A DNA stretch of 57,094 nt from Candidatus Zambryskibacteria bacterium RIFCSPLOWO2_02_FULL_51_21 (GCA_001824255.1 MHWQ01000002.1:269446-326539); one strand, 5' to 3'. Positions 45,094-52,669 are shown, counted from the stretch's first letter. The notes: a model not told the origin generated them from the letters alone. Translations and numbers: made by a program.

Positions 45094-45714
45094 ATGGATC
45101 TTGAAGAAACGATTTTTTTCTACACAAGAAACGATTATTTAATCGTCAATAATTTACTTTGTGGCAATATGAATCGTCTTTGGCAGGTTGCCGAAATTGT
45201 GAACAATGATTCAAAGAGTGTTCTTAAAGAGCATGAGGGTGGCGAACGAACGCTTGATAGGAAAAGTGTTGAGAGATATCAAAACCGGATATATGATAAA
45301 TTGGACGATGAAACAAAAATTAAAATTCTTAAAATCGCAAGGGATGATATTTCAAATATTATTAGTGCGATGAAACCAACAAAAAACAAAATTATACTCT
45401 ACAGAGATGTAAGAATTGATGATGTCCTGCTCCATTACAATATTAATGATATAGTAGAGTTTAAAATTATTTCATCAACATTTACGGTTCCGTCCGACCC
45501 AGACTACGGCTATTATAGATATGAAATAACTATTCCAAAAAACGGGTTTATTTTAGAGCTCGACCAATTTGATAGCTTCGTCCGAAATGAAGACAGCGAA
45601 ATTCTTCTGCCACCGATGAAATGCAAGGTAAAAAATACACGCAATAGTAATAACGAAAATTGTAAGGGAATAATTGAGTTAGAATACCTGGAAAAATTAC
45701 CTGTTAATATTTAA
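45094..45714 (+). CDS. Putative ADP-ribosyltransferase-fold protein
   Basis: ILYRDVRID (R), STFT (STS-like), NEDSEILLPPMKCKV (ExE-ILLP-like), in the order expected for R-S-E ADP-ribosyltransferases; AT-rich. Confidence 0.6.
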   Translation: MDLEETIFFYTRNDYLIVNNLLCGNMNRLWQVAEIVNNDSKSVLKEHEGGERTLDRKSVERYQNRIYDKLDDETKIKILKIARDDISNIISAMKPTKNKIILYRDVRIDDVLLHYNINDIVEFKIISSTFTVPSDPDYGYYRYEITIPKNGFILELDQFDSFVRNEDSEILLPPMKCKVKNTRNSNNENCKGIIELEYLEKLPVNI

Positions 45715-45738
45715 ACCTAGATTCCGAAGAAGTAATCT

Positions 45739-45750
45739 GACCCGAGTACC
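45739..45750. repeat. Cassette-border repeat copy 2
   Basis: GACCCGAGTACC followed by TCAATCTAGAGATTCTAAAGATGCT, shared with copy 4. Confidence 0.75.
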
Positions 45751-46060
45751 TCAATCTAGAGATTCTAAAGATGCTGGTTCGACTTTGCTCACTATAAATA
45801 AAATACCCTGACAAAATCTCGTTGGTGGGGGACTTAATCCGAGATCATCGCCAACAGTATTTTGTATCGGACCTGTGTGTACACCTTATTTAATCATTTA
45901 ACGAGGTGCTTTTAGTTTGTTGATATTGTGTAAATTTTAAGCTAGAGTGCCGTCAGAAGATGGAAAGGCTCAGGAAGCTCGGCGCGAAAGCGATCGGCTT
46001 CGGGGCGATTCATCTGCGGACTCCGTGGAAACCCACATCGTTTATCAAAAGGGAGTAACC

Positions 46061-46777
46061 ATGAAGCCTATCATTCCACTGCCAGGAGAAGATCTCCTGG
46101 AACTTGGGAAGCGCTGCAACGCAGTCTATGTCTGTCCGAAAGTTGGCTCTGAACGCAAAGGACCTTTGGTCCCTTACGCGGGAAAAGATGGCCAAGGACG
46201 GAATCTCGTCGGAGACATTTACTTCAACTTCCGGCGGATCGAAGTCCACCCGAAAGCGGTCGAGGCATTCGCCGAGGTGGCGTGCCAGAAACTCCGCGAT
46301 CAAGATTTGCTCGATGCGTTCGATACTGTCTGCGGAATTCCGCAAGGTGGCCGGACGTTCGGTCAGATGCTTGCACTCGTCGCCGGCAAGAGGTTCGCGT
46401 ATGCGGACAAGAAGCCGAAACCGACGGAAGCGGGCAAGAAACAGGAATACTCCTGGGACCTCTCGCAATTTGATTTCGAGCAGGGCGAATGTGTCGCTAT
46501 CGCGGAAGACGTTTACAACAACTTCCAAAATACCGACAACACCCTGGCCGAGATTGCCACGACCGGAGCGAATATCGTGCTCCTCGTCGGAGCACTCAAT
46601 CGCTCTCCGATTTACGACACGACCTACAAGGGTCTGCCGATCATCGCCTCCATTCGTGAGGCGTATCCGGAATACGAACAGGACGATCCTGCGGTTATTG
46701 CCGACATCGCTGCTGGCAAACTCGAACTCGAAGTGAAGAAGAACTGGGCGCGTCTCTGCGCTGCAATGCAACAGTAA
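46061..46777 (+). CDS. Orotate phosphoribosyltransferase-like protein
   Basis: GDIYFNFRRIEVHP...CGIPQGGRTFGQMLALVAGKRFAYADKKPK...GECVAIAEDVYNN...; directly upstream of pyrF. Confidence 0.75.
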   Translation: MKPIIPLPGEDLLELGKRCNAVYVCPKVGSERKGPLVPYAGKDGQGRNLVGDIYFNFRRIEVHPKAVEAFAEVACQKLRDQDLLDAFDTVCGIPQGGRTFGQMLALVAGKRFAYADKKPKPTEAGKKQEYSWDLSQFDFEQGECVAIAEDVYNNFQNTDNTLAEIATTGANIVLLVGALNRSPIYDTTYKGLPIIASIREAYPEYEQDDPAVIADIAAGKLELEVKKNWARLCAAMQQ

Positions 46778-46807
46778 TTCAGAAACCCAAACGAAAGGAA
46801 AGGCAGC

Positions 46808-47548
46808 ATGCAAAAGACACTGACACCGGCGGAACGTTTGATTGTTGCCGCCGACTTCAAGCCAACCGCTCCCAACGGAAAGGATTGGGTGAAAGCCCAG
46901 GTCCTCGCACTGGCCGACAGCCTCAAGGGAACCGGAGTCTACCTCAAGGTGAACTCTGCTCTCCGAGCCTGCGGCTACGACTTGATTGGCGAAATCCAAT
47001 CGCGCGGTTTGCGGGTCTTCGCTGATCTCAAACTGATCGACATCGGCGAGACGCTGTCCACGGACGGCGTTCTCCTCCGCGAAGCGAAGCCCGAGTTGCT
47101 CACCACGATGTGCGTCGCCGGTCTCACCGCCATGAAGACTCTCAAGGCCGAACTGCCGGACACGGAAGTGCTCGGTGTGACCGTTCTCACGAGCCTCAAG
47201 GACGCTGACACGCAAGCGATGTTCACCTGCTCAACCGAGGAAGCTGTCATGCGGTTTGCCCAAGTCGCGGCAGATGCGAAGATCGATGGACTCATCTCCT
47301 CTCCCAAAGAGGCGGAAGTGCTCCGTGCGAAGTTCGGCCTCGTTCTGTCGCTCAACACTCCGGCCATCCGGCCGACGTGGGCGATCGTTCCCGGCGATGA
47401 TCAGAATCCCGAGCGGATCATGACTCCCGCAAAGGCTATCAAGGCCGGCGCGGATCGTATCGTGGTCGGACGTCCGATCGTGAAGGCCGAAAAGCCCTAC
47501 GACGCGGTCATGCGGACCATCGAGGAAATCGCTTCGGCTACGGCCTAG
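46808..47548 (+). CDS. pyrF: Orotidine 5'-phosphate decarboxylase
   Basis: LIVAADF; FADLKLIDIGET; TVLTS; PAIRPTWAIVPGDDQNPERIMTPAKAIKAGADRIVVGRPI. Confidence 0.93.
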   Translation: MQKTLTPAERLIVAADFKPTAPNGKDWVKAQVLALADSLKGTGVYLKVNSALRACGYDLIGEIQSRGLRVFADLKLIDIGETLSTDGVLLREAKPELLTTMCVAGLTAMKTLKAELPDTEVLGVTVLTSLKDADTQAMFTCSTEEAVMRFAQVAADAKIDGLISSPKEAEVLRAKFGLVLSLNTPAIRPTWAIVPGDDQNPERIMTPAKAIKAGADRIVVGRPIVKAEKPYDAVMRTIEEIASATA

Positions 47549-47574
47549 TGACATAGGAATGTCCGAATCAACAA

Positions 47575-47612
47575 CAGCCTTCGCACCCAACCGGTGCGAA
47601 GGCTGCCTTTCT
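47575..47612 (+). terminator. Intrinsic terminator after pyrF
   Basis: CAGCCTTCGCACC caacc GGTGCGAAGGCTG CCTTTCTT. Confidence 0.75.
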
Positions 47613-47725
47613 TATTTGGCTTGATGATTCGAATGGCGCAGGCCGACGGGCCCGACCTCCGTCTTCGCACAGGATGGCAAAAATTCTTGGCAAGGAGTAT
47701 TCTTTGTGTCACGTAGCGAGAGCGG

Positions 47726-47815
47726 TTCGAAGGGAAGTGCGTGGCATTTCCCCGGCATTTTCCATAAGAAAATCGATCCCCGCCTGCCGGGCCCGGCGGG
47801 CAGGCGTCCGTCTCC
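47726..47815. repeat. Hairpin element in a degenerate tRNA-Ser 3'-end copy (copy A)
   Basis: TTCGAA-GGGAAGTGCgtgGCATTTCCC-CGGCATTTTCCATAAGAAAATCGA-TCC-[CGCCTGCC palindrome]-GTCCGTCTCC. Confidence 0.7.
47781..47806. repeat. Nested palindrome
   Basis: CGCCTGCC...GGCAGGCG, related to the palindrome at 43266. Confidence 0.75.
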
Positions 47816-47839
47816 ACCAAGAGAACTAAGTACCGGTGT

Positions 47840-47850
47840 GACCCGAGTAC
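47840..47850. repeat. Cassette-border repeat copy 3
   Basis: GACCCGAGTAC. Confidence 0.65.
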
Positions 47851-47885
47851 TATTAATTCTTTAAGAGAGCTATACTGGCGCATAT

Positions 47886-48671
47886 ATGGATTTAATAACC
47901 ACTGGGACAGTAGCGGTTGCCGCACATAAACTTCTTGGAAAAACCGTCGATGCTATATCGGAAGACCTGGCGAAACTCTATGGTAAGGGGCGTGACAAAA
48001 TTACCCAAGTTGCAGTAAGAAAGATAAAAAATCTTGATGATGGTGCAAAAGCAAACCTCCGTGTGGCTCGAGATGTATTTTGGAACGGATCCTATACCGA
48101 TGAGTCAATATGTGCAGAATATTTTGGGGGTATCTTAGCTGCCTCAAGGAGTCAGGATGGTAAAGATGATACAGGAGTGTTTTATGTAGACATCATTAAG
48201 TCACTGTCTTCAGGTCAGTTAAAAATACATTACATACTCTACAGAGCGCTTAATAGATTTTTATTAGTTGATACTACTAAAAAAGATTTAAACCCTGGAC
48301 AAGAATCCGAACTTCATAAATTGCAACTTTTCATACCTCATAAGGGCATTGTTGAGCAAGTTCAAAATGAAGATCTTGGAGCCATTCTTCATGGACTTCA
48401 TGCTAAAAATTTGATTGGGAACTTCCAATCAAATGGCCACAAGCTGGAAAACGACAAGGTTGTTCCCTACATAGAATTTAGTCCAACAACTTTGGGTATT
48501 CAATTATTTGCAATAGCTAACAACAGGTTTCCTCAGTGGAGAAATTTTTCAACATCAGATTTCGGCGACTTCCCAGACGTGATACTTCCAAAATATTATG
48601 GAAGTTCTATTGATTCAATACTTGAGCAGGCTGGTCTAAAAAATAAGTCCGACCCGAGTACCTTAATCTAG
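47886..48671 (+). CDS. Hypothetical protein, DUF4393/Abi-alpha-like
   Basis: ICAEYFGGILAASRSQDGKDDTGVFYVDIIKSLSSGQLKIHYILYRAL resembles Abi-alpha family layout (recall only); its C-terminus is encoded inside border repeat copy 4. Confidence 0.5.
   Translation: MDLITTGTVAVAAHKLLGKTVDAISEDLAKLYGKGRDKITQVAVRKIKNLDDGAKANLRVARDVFWNGSYTDESICAEYFGGILAASRSQDGKDDTGVFYVDIIKSLSSGQLKIHYILYRALNRFLLVDTTKKDLNPGQESELHKLQLFIPHKGIVEQVQNEDLGAILHGLHAKNLIGNFQSNGHKLENDKVVPYIEFSPTTLGIQLFAIANNRFPQWRNFSTSDFGDFPDVILPKYYGSSIDSILEQAGLKNKSDPSTLI
48651..48662. repeat. Cassette-border repeat copy 4
   Basis: GACCCGAGTACC followed by TTAATCTAGAGATTCTAAAGATGCT; similarity to copy 2 continues to ~48745. Confidence 0.75.
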
Positions 48672-48793
48672 AGATTCTAAAGATGCTAGAATACTCTTAC
48701 AATGCCTCACTGGTGGGACACTTAACCCGAGATCACCGCATCGATGCAAAGTAGCGGCCCTTGCGGTCGCTTTTTTGCATCGAAGTAGAAGGA

Positions 48794-48859
48794 TTCGAAA
48801 GGAAACGCGGGGCGTTTCCCGGAATTTTCCATAAGAAAATCGAATCCGTCCGTCTCCGC
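48794..48859. repeat. Hairpin element plus tRNA-Ser 3' duplication (copy B, putative attR)
   Basis: TTCGAAA-GGAAACGCgggGCGTTTCC-CGGAATTTTCCATAAGAAAA-TCGAATCCGTCCGTCTCCGC; last 20 nt identical to 44576-44595. Confidence 0.75.
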
Positions 48860-48869
48860 AAAACCGAAA

Positions 48870-48901
48870 GGCGGAAGAGTCCCAGTGGACTCTTCCGCCT
48901 C
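48870..48901 (-). terminator. Intrinsic terminator (minus strand)
   Basis: AGGCGGAAGAGTCC actg GGACTCTTCCGCCT TTCGGTTTT. Confidence 0.75.
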
Positions 48902-48904
48902 GTT

Positions 48905-49411
48905 TCATTTCTTCTTGGCGGTCACGTTATCCGCCTTGATGAGCCCCGCGCGCACTGACCGATCGTGCCAGTCGTTCACCCTGTACCGGTCATTCCACTC
49001 GACGCTTTTGTCCGGGCAGTAGAGGAAGTCGAAGGGCAGGAAGGTCGCGTGCCAGAAGTCGTTCAGGTCGTTGCCGCTGAAGTCGCACCTCTCCCACGCG
49101 TCGCCCGGATGAGAGTGGATGACCCCGAGCAAGTCCTTCTGCGGACAGGTGAGCGGCATCTTGAGTCTGACGGACGTACTGGTCGCTTCTGTGATGAGCG
49201 GCACGGACAGGCGGTCCACATACACCGTGCCTCTCTTCACCTTCCCATGCATGCAGAAGGCAAATTCCGAATTCATGTGAAGGTAGAAGAAGTCGAGGTT
49301 TTTCGAAACCTCGTATCCGATGACGGCTTCCCGCGGGCCGGGTCTCGGAGACTGGTGCAAGGCGCAACCGGCCGCAAGCACCGTGACGACAAGGACGCTT
49401 GATATACGCAT
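48905..49411 (-). CDS. Lipoprotein with JAB1/MPN (JAMM) metalloprotease motif
   Basis: Lipobox VTVLAAGC; GVIHSHPGDAWERCDFSGND = HxH-x10-SxxD. Confidence 0.7.
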   Translation of the reverse strand: MRISSVLVVTVLAAGCALHQSPRPGPREAVIGYEVSKNLDFFYLHMNSEFAFCMHGKVKRGTVYVDRLSVPLITEATSTSVRLKMPLTCPQKDLLGVIHSHPGDAWERCDFSGNDLNDFWHATFLPFDFLYCPDKSVEWNDRYRVNDWHDRSVRAGLIKADNVTAKKK

Positions 49412-49525
49412 GTCTCCTCCTTGTTCAGTTTCTGCCCGCATTATTCCACCCTCAGATATTTTTACAAGCAGTAGTTGACAAAAAGTTTGAAGTATGCTAA
49501 GCTATATATAGATGGAGGTTTGCTC

Positions 49526-49732
49526 ATGAGACGCATGCCGAGGAATTGCCGGCAGAGCCGGCAGGGGTCGTGCTACATCCAGAACGTGATTCCGCCGACG
49601 AAGGCCGGGGCGAAGAACTCGCTCCAGCCGACCCAGCGCATGGGCGCCTGGTCGTCGGAGACTGCTGGCGCTCAGAACACTCCCGTACCCGACCTGCGCT
49701 GCTTCCCTCCCCGCCCTCCCCACGCCCGCTAG
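49526..49732 (+). CDS. 68-aa hypothetical protein, single-gene unit
   Basis: ATG after GGAGGTTTGCTC; stop in CGCTAGCTCCCCGCCC; terminator downstream. Confidence 0.45.
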   Translation: MRRMPRNCRQSRQGSCYIQNVIPPTKAGAKNSLQPTQRMGAWSSETAGAQNTPVPDLRCFPPRPPHAR

Positions 49733-49750
49733 CTCCCCGCCCTGTGTTCC

Positions 49751-49797
49751 CCACCCCGCCGGGTTCTGCTCACGCAGAACCCGGCTTTCATTTTATA
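49751..49797 (+). terminator. Intrinsic terminator; 34-bp duplicate of 51680-51713
   Basis: CCACCCCGCCGGGTTCTGCTCACGCAGAACCCGG then CTTTCATTTT. Confidence 0.75.
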
Positions 49798-49832
49798 AAA
49801 TCTTTTTCTATTTTAATTTGGATAAGTAAAAC

Positions 49833-49858
49833 GGCCCCAGTGAAAACTGGGGCCGCCT
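49833..49858 (-). terminator. Intrinsic terminator (minus strand)
   Basis: GGCCCCAGT tttc ACTGGGGCC GTTTTAC. Confidence 0.65.
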
Positions 49859-49872
49859 CTGGCAGAATCAAT

Positions 49873-51195
49873 CTACCAGGAATGTGCAAACGCAAGCCGC
49901 CCGCGATGCCGCCACGTGCCGGTTTGGTCCCGGTACACGACGACTTCGCCATAGAACTTCTTGCCGATCGTCCGAGCTACGATGCCACCGGCATACCAGG
50001 CGCTGGGCTTGCCGGAGACCTTCTTCCAGAAGGTCTCGGCTCCGACTCGCCACTTCCCCATCTTCCAGAGTGTCTGGTTGACGAGGGCCACATGGTGCGC
50101 CGGTTTGTCGAGCCGCCGCTCGTAGCCCGCGAAGGGGAAGACTGTCTGCCACCTCCGCTTGTTGACGCCGCCGACGGTCCCCACCGGCACCACCGTGGCG
50201 CCGGCCGAGTTCTTCGTGATACCCGCCACGGCGTCGATGCGGACGCCGTTTTTGTTGTAGGCGGTGTGCCCGAAGAGGTCCGTCGTGGCCCAGGCATTCT
50301 TCGACTTGGTGAGTGACCCGATGGCTACCCAGCCCGAAGGCGAGGTAATCATCGACTTCACCACCGTATCCGGCTTCGGCTCGGGCCCAACGACACGGAT
50401 GTCGCGGGCGTCGATGGAGAAGGCCCACGGCGAGGACTTCTTCTTGCTGTCCTTGCCGCCCTTGGTCTGAGCCATCGCCACTGCTGGCGAGAGACTCATA
50501 CCGGCCGTGAGAGCGAAGGCCGCGAAGCGCAACCCGCGCAAGAGCTGCCTCGCCGGGTCGCCGTTCGGATACTTGAAGAGTCCGACCGGCCAGAAGATGG
50601 TCGCGAGGGCGAGCCACCAGGGTGTTGCGAGCTCGAGCGCGATGCTGTTGCCAGTCGCGTCAAGCCGCACGAGGAGGATGAGGAAGGCGAAGATCCACGA
50701 AGTCCACGTCGCGAGCCAGTAGTGCCGGCTTATCGGAGCTGATTCGGGCATCCGCTTCTCGGGGGTGAATCCCCCTTCCGGCGGCACGCCCGCGGACGCA
50801 TCCTTCTTGTTTGTTCGCGTGTGGAGATATTGCATCTCATACCCCAGAGCACGCCGCAGACCGTCGACACGCATCTGCATGTTCCTCAGTATTTGAGGAT
50901 CTTCAGCTCTCCATGGCGACTCACGAGAGTACTTCTGAGCGTACATCTCGTAGAGGTAGACGTTGCTGAGTGCCTTGCCGTAGTCGTCCCACGTTTCAAT
51001 CTTCTGGATACTCTCATGCACGCGCCCAGCGCCGTCGAAGATTTCCTGCGGGCTCGGCACGACGACGTTCGCGTAGAACTTCTCGTCGAGCTTGTCCTGT
51101 TCCGCGCTGAAGCTGAGCACCGACGGCCCGAGGCCAACACACACCCACACGACGAGACAGGCCAGGTAGAACCACGGCCGAAGATTTTCCCTCAT
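49873..51195 (-). CDS. Membrane protein, hypothetical, single-gene unit
   Basis: 440 aa with signal/TM segments and a long C-terminal domain; SD aggaga upstream. Confidence 0.75.
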   Translation of the reverse strand: MRENLRPWFYLACLVVWVCVGLGPSVLSFSAEQDKLDEKFYANVVVPSPQEIFDGAGRVHESIQKIETWDDYGKALSNVYLYEMYAQKYSRESPWRAEDPQILRNMQMRVDGLRRALGYEMQYLHTRTNKKDASAGVPPEGGFTPEKRMPESAPISRHYWLATWTSWIFAFLILLVRLDATGNSIALELATPWWLALATIFWPVGLFKYPNGDPARQLLRGLRFAAFALTAGMSLSPAVAMAQTKGGKDSKKKSSPWAFSIDARDIRVVGPEPKPDTVVKSMITSPSGWVAIGSLTKSKNAWATTDLFGHTAYNKNGVRIDAVAGITKNSAGATVVPVGTVGGVNKRRWQTVFPFAGYERRLDKPAHHVALVNQTLWKMGKWRVGAETFWKKVSGKPSAWYAGGIVARTIGKKFYGEVVVYRDQTGTWRHRGRLAFAHSW

Positions 51196-51324
51196 CTCAC
51201 TCTCCTGTTGAAAAAGTTCTGTCTAAATGTAGTATATACCACTTCACTTGACTTGTCAAGCGTTTTATGCTAGGATAGAAGATAGACAGATTTCACTTGC
51301 CGGTTTACCGGCGGAGGTAGAGAG

Positions 51325-51669
51325 ATGCGAAACAATCTGAAAGCGGCGGCCGTGCTCGGAATCTTCGCGGCGTGCGTGAGTCTGTTCGTGATTTTCTCAC
51401 TCTCGTTCGACATTCGAGATCTCCGCTCGGAGGTCGCCGCGCTCAAGGCGGAGCGGACGGAGTGGCAACTCGCCACACTCCCGGCCGTGAAGGCGCGTGA
51501 CTGGCGAGGAATCGAGCCGGACGAGTTCAAGCCGGAGATCCTCCGGTACGCGCTCAACCCGTGCTACACGACGCCCTCGGGCAACTGGGACAATATGTCG
51601 CGTGAGTGCGGCGGACCCATGAGTATGAGCAAGAGCATCCCCATCCGCATCGTTCCTGCTTCCCAATGA
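51325..51669 (+). CDS. Membrane-anchored coiled-coil hypothetical protein
   Basis: MRNNLKAAAVLGIFAACVSLFVIFSLSFDIRDLRSEVAALKAERTEW; SD ggagg upstream. Confidence 0.65.
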   Translation: MRNNLKAAAVLGIFAACVSLFVIFSLSFDIRDLRSEVAALKAERTEWQLATLPAVKARDWRGIEPDEFKPEILRYALNPCYTTPSGNWDNMSRECGGPMSMSKSIPIRIVPASQ

Positions 51670-51679
51670 TCTTTCCGCC

Positions 51680-51719
51680 CCACCCCGCCGGGTTCTGCTC
51701 ACGCAGAACCCGGTTTTTG
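51680..51719 (+). terminator. Intrinsic terminator; duplicate of the 49751 terminator
   Basis: CCACCCCGCCGGGTTCTGCTCACGCAGAACCCGG then TTTTTGT. Confidence 0.8.
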
Positions 51720-51839
51720 TCTTCCTCCCCTTCTCCCTTTTGAAAATTGGCGCTTGAAATTTATTGATAACTTGCAATCGGTGGTTATTCCTTTATCATC
51801 CTAGTCAGAGCAAGTACCCGAACAGAAAGGCTGGGACAC

Positions 51840-52334
51840 ATGGCTACTGACCATCCGCTGCGTCCATGCACTGTCGCCATCCCGCTTCTGCTCATGGCAG
51901 TCGCCGGTTGCGCACAACAGCTGCCGCACCGCCTTGTCATTTCCCCGGTGGCGAAGGACAACCTGAACTTCCTCTACAACAACCTCCGTGTGGAGTTCGC
52001 CTTCTGCGCGTATGGGGAGCAGACCAGGCAGTTGGTGTGGGTCCGACGCGTCGAACTGCCGAAGATCATCAAGGCCACGACAGCAACGGTTGAATACGGG
52101 TACTGTCACGGCAGGGACTTCCTCGGTTACGGACACTCGCATCCAGAGCCAGCCGTCTGTGGGCTCTCGAATATCGACGTGAGGACATTCCTGTCCGACA
52201 AAGACAAGCACACCTTCCTAGTGTGCCCAGGTAATTTCCTCTCATACAACAGAAAGGAGGTGGAAGCTAGTTTGCAAGGCATAGTGGTAATGGCGAAGGC
52301 CAAGCCAATCAACACAACCGCCGCCCGCCGCTAG
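51840..52334 (+). CDS. Lipoprotein with JAB1/MPN (JAMM) metalloprotease motif (second paralog)
   Basis: LLLMAVAGC lipobox; GYGHSHPEPAVCGLSNID = HxH-x8-SxxD; shares a NL.F.Y....EFAFC..G block with 48905-49411. Confidence 0.7.
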   Translation: MATDHPLRPCTVAIPLLLMAVAGCAQQLPHRLVISPVAKDNLNFLYNNLRVEFAFCAYGEQTRQLVWVRRVELPKIIKATTATVEYGYCHGRDFLGYGHSHPEPAVCGLSNIDVRTFLSDKDKHTFLVCPGNFLSYNRKEVEASLQGIVVMAKAKPINTTAARR

Positions 52335-52346
52335 CTCCCCGCCCCC

Positions 52347-52384
52347 GAGCCGGTTCGCACACGCGAACCGGCTCTTCTTTTTAT
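52347..52384 (+). terminator. Intrinsic terminator
   Basis: GAGCCGGTTCGC acac GCGAACCGGCTC TTCTTTTTATTT. Confidence 0.8.
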
Positions 52385-52468
52385 TTGACATCTACCTTAG
52401 AAAGAGATATTCTAAACACCGGAAGCAATCCTGCTTCCTCGTACCTTCACGAAAGGCTGGGTAGTCGT

Positions 52469-52669
52469 ATGGCTGACCAGTGGAAAGACGTCGGCGGCAA
52501 CCCCTACGGCATGGACATCGTGTCAGCAGCGATTGATTCGCTCGCGGGCATCGACAGGGTCCAGGTGCAGGACACCAGTACCGGCGAATATCGGGATGTG
52601 GAAGTCCACACCCGAGAAGGCCAAACGCTCGGCGAGGCAATCGCCGAGGGCCAGTTCCGCGACAAGTAA
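52469..52669 (+). CDS. 66-aa acidic hypothetical protein, single-gene unit
   Basis: MADQWKDVGGNPYGMDIVSAAIDSLAGIDRVQVQDTSTGEYRDVEVHTREGQTLGEAIAEGQFRDK; terminator-like hairpin downstream. Confidence 0.6.
   Translation: MADQWKDVGGNPYGMDIVSAAIDSLAGIDRVQVQDTSTGEYRDVEVHTREGQTLGEAIAEGQFRDK

Noticed and set aside
46010-47215. 401-aa minus-strand ORF
   Set aside because: Shadow ORF antisense to the OPRT-like gene and pyrF, which have clear family motifs.
45014-48745. Classical integron cassette array
   Set aside because: No integron integrase and no attC R'/R'' core (GTTRRRY) pairs recognised at the repeats.
49546-50316. 256-aa plus-strand ORF
   Set aside because: Runs through a strong terminator and antisense into the 49873-51195 gene; the 49526-49732 frame fits the local SD and stop better.
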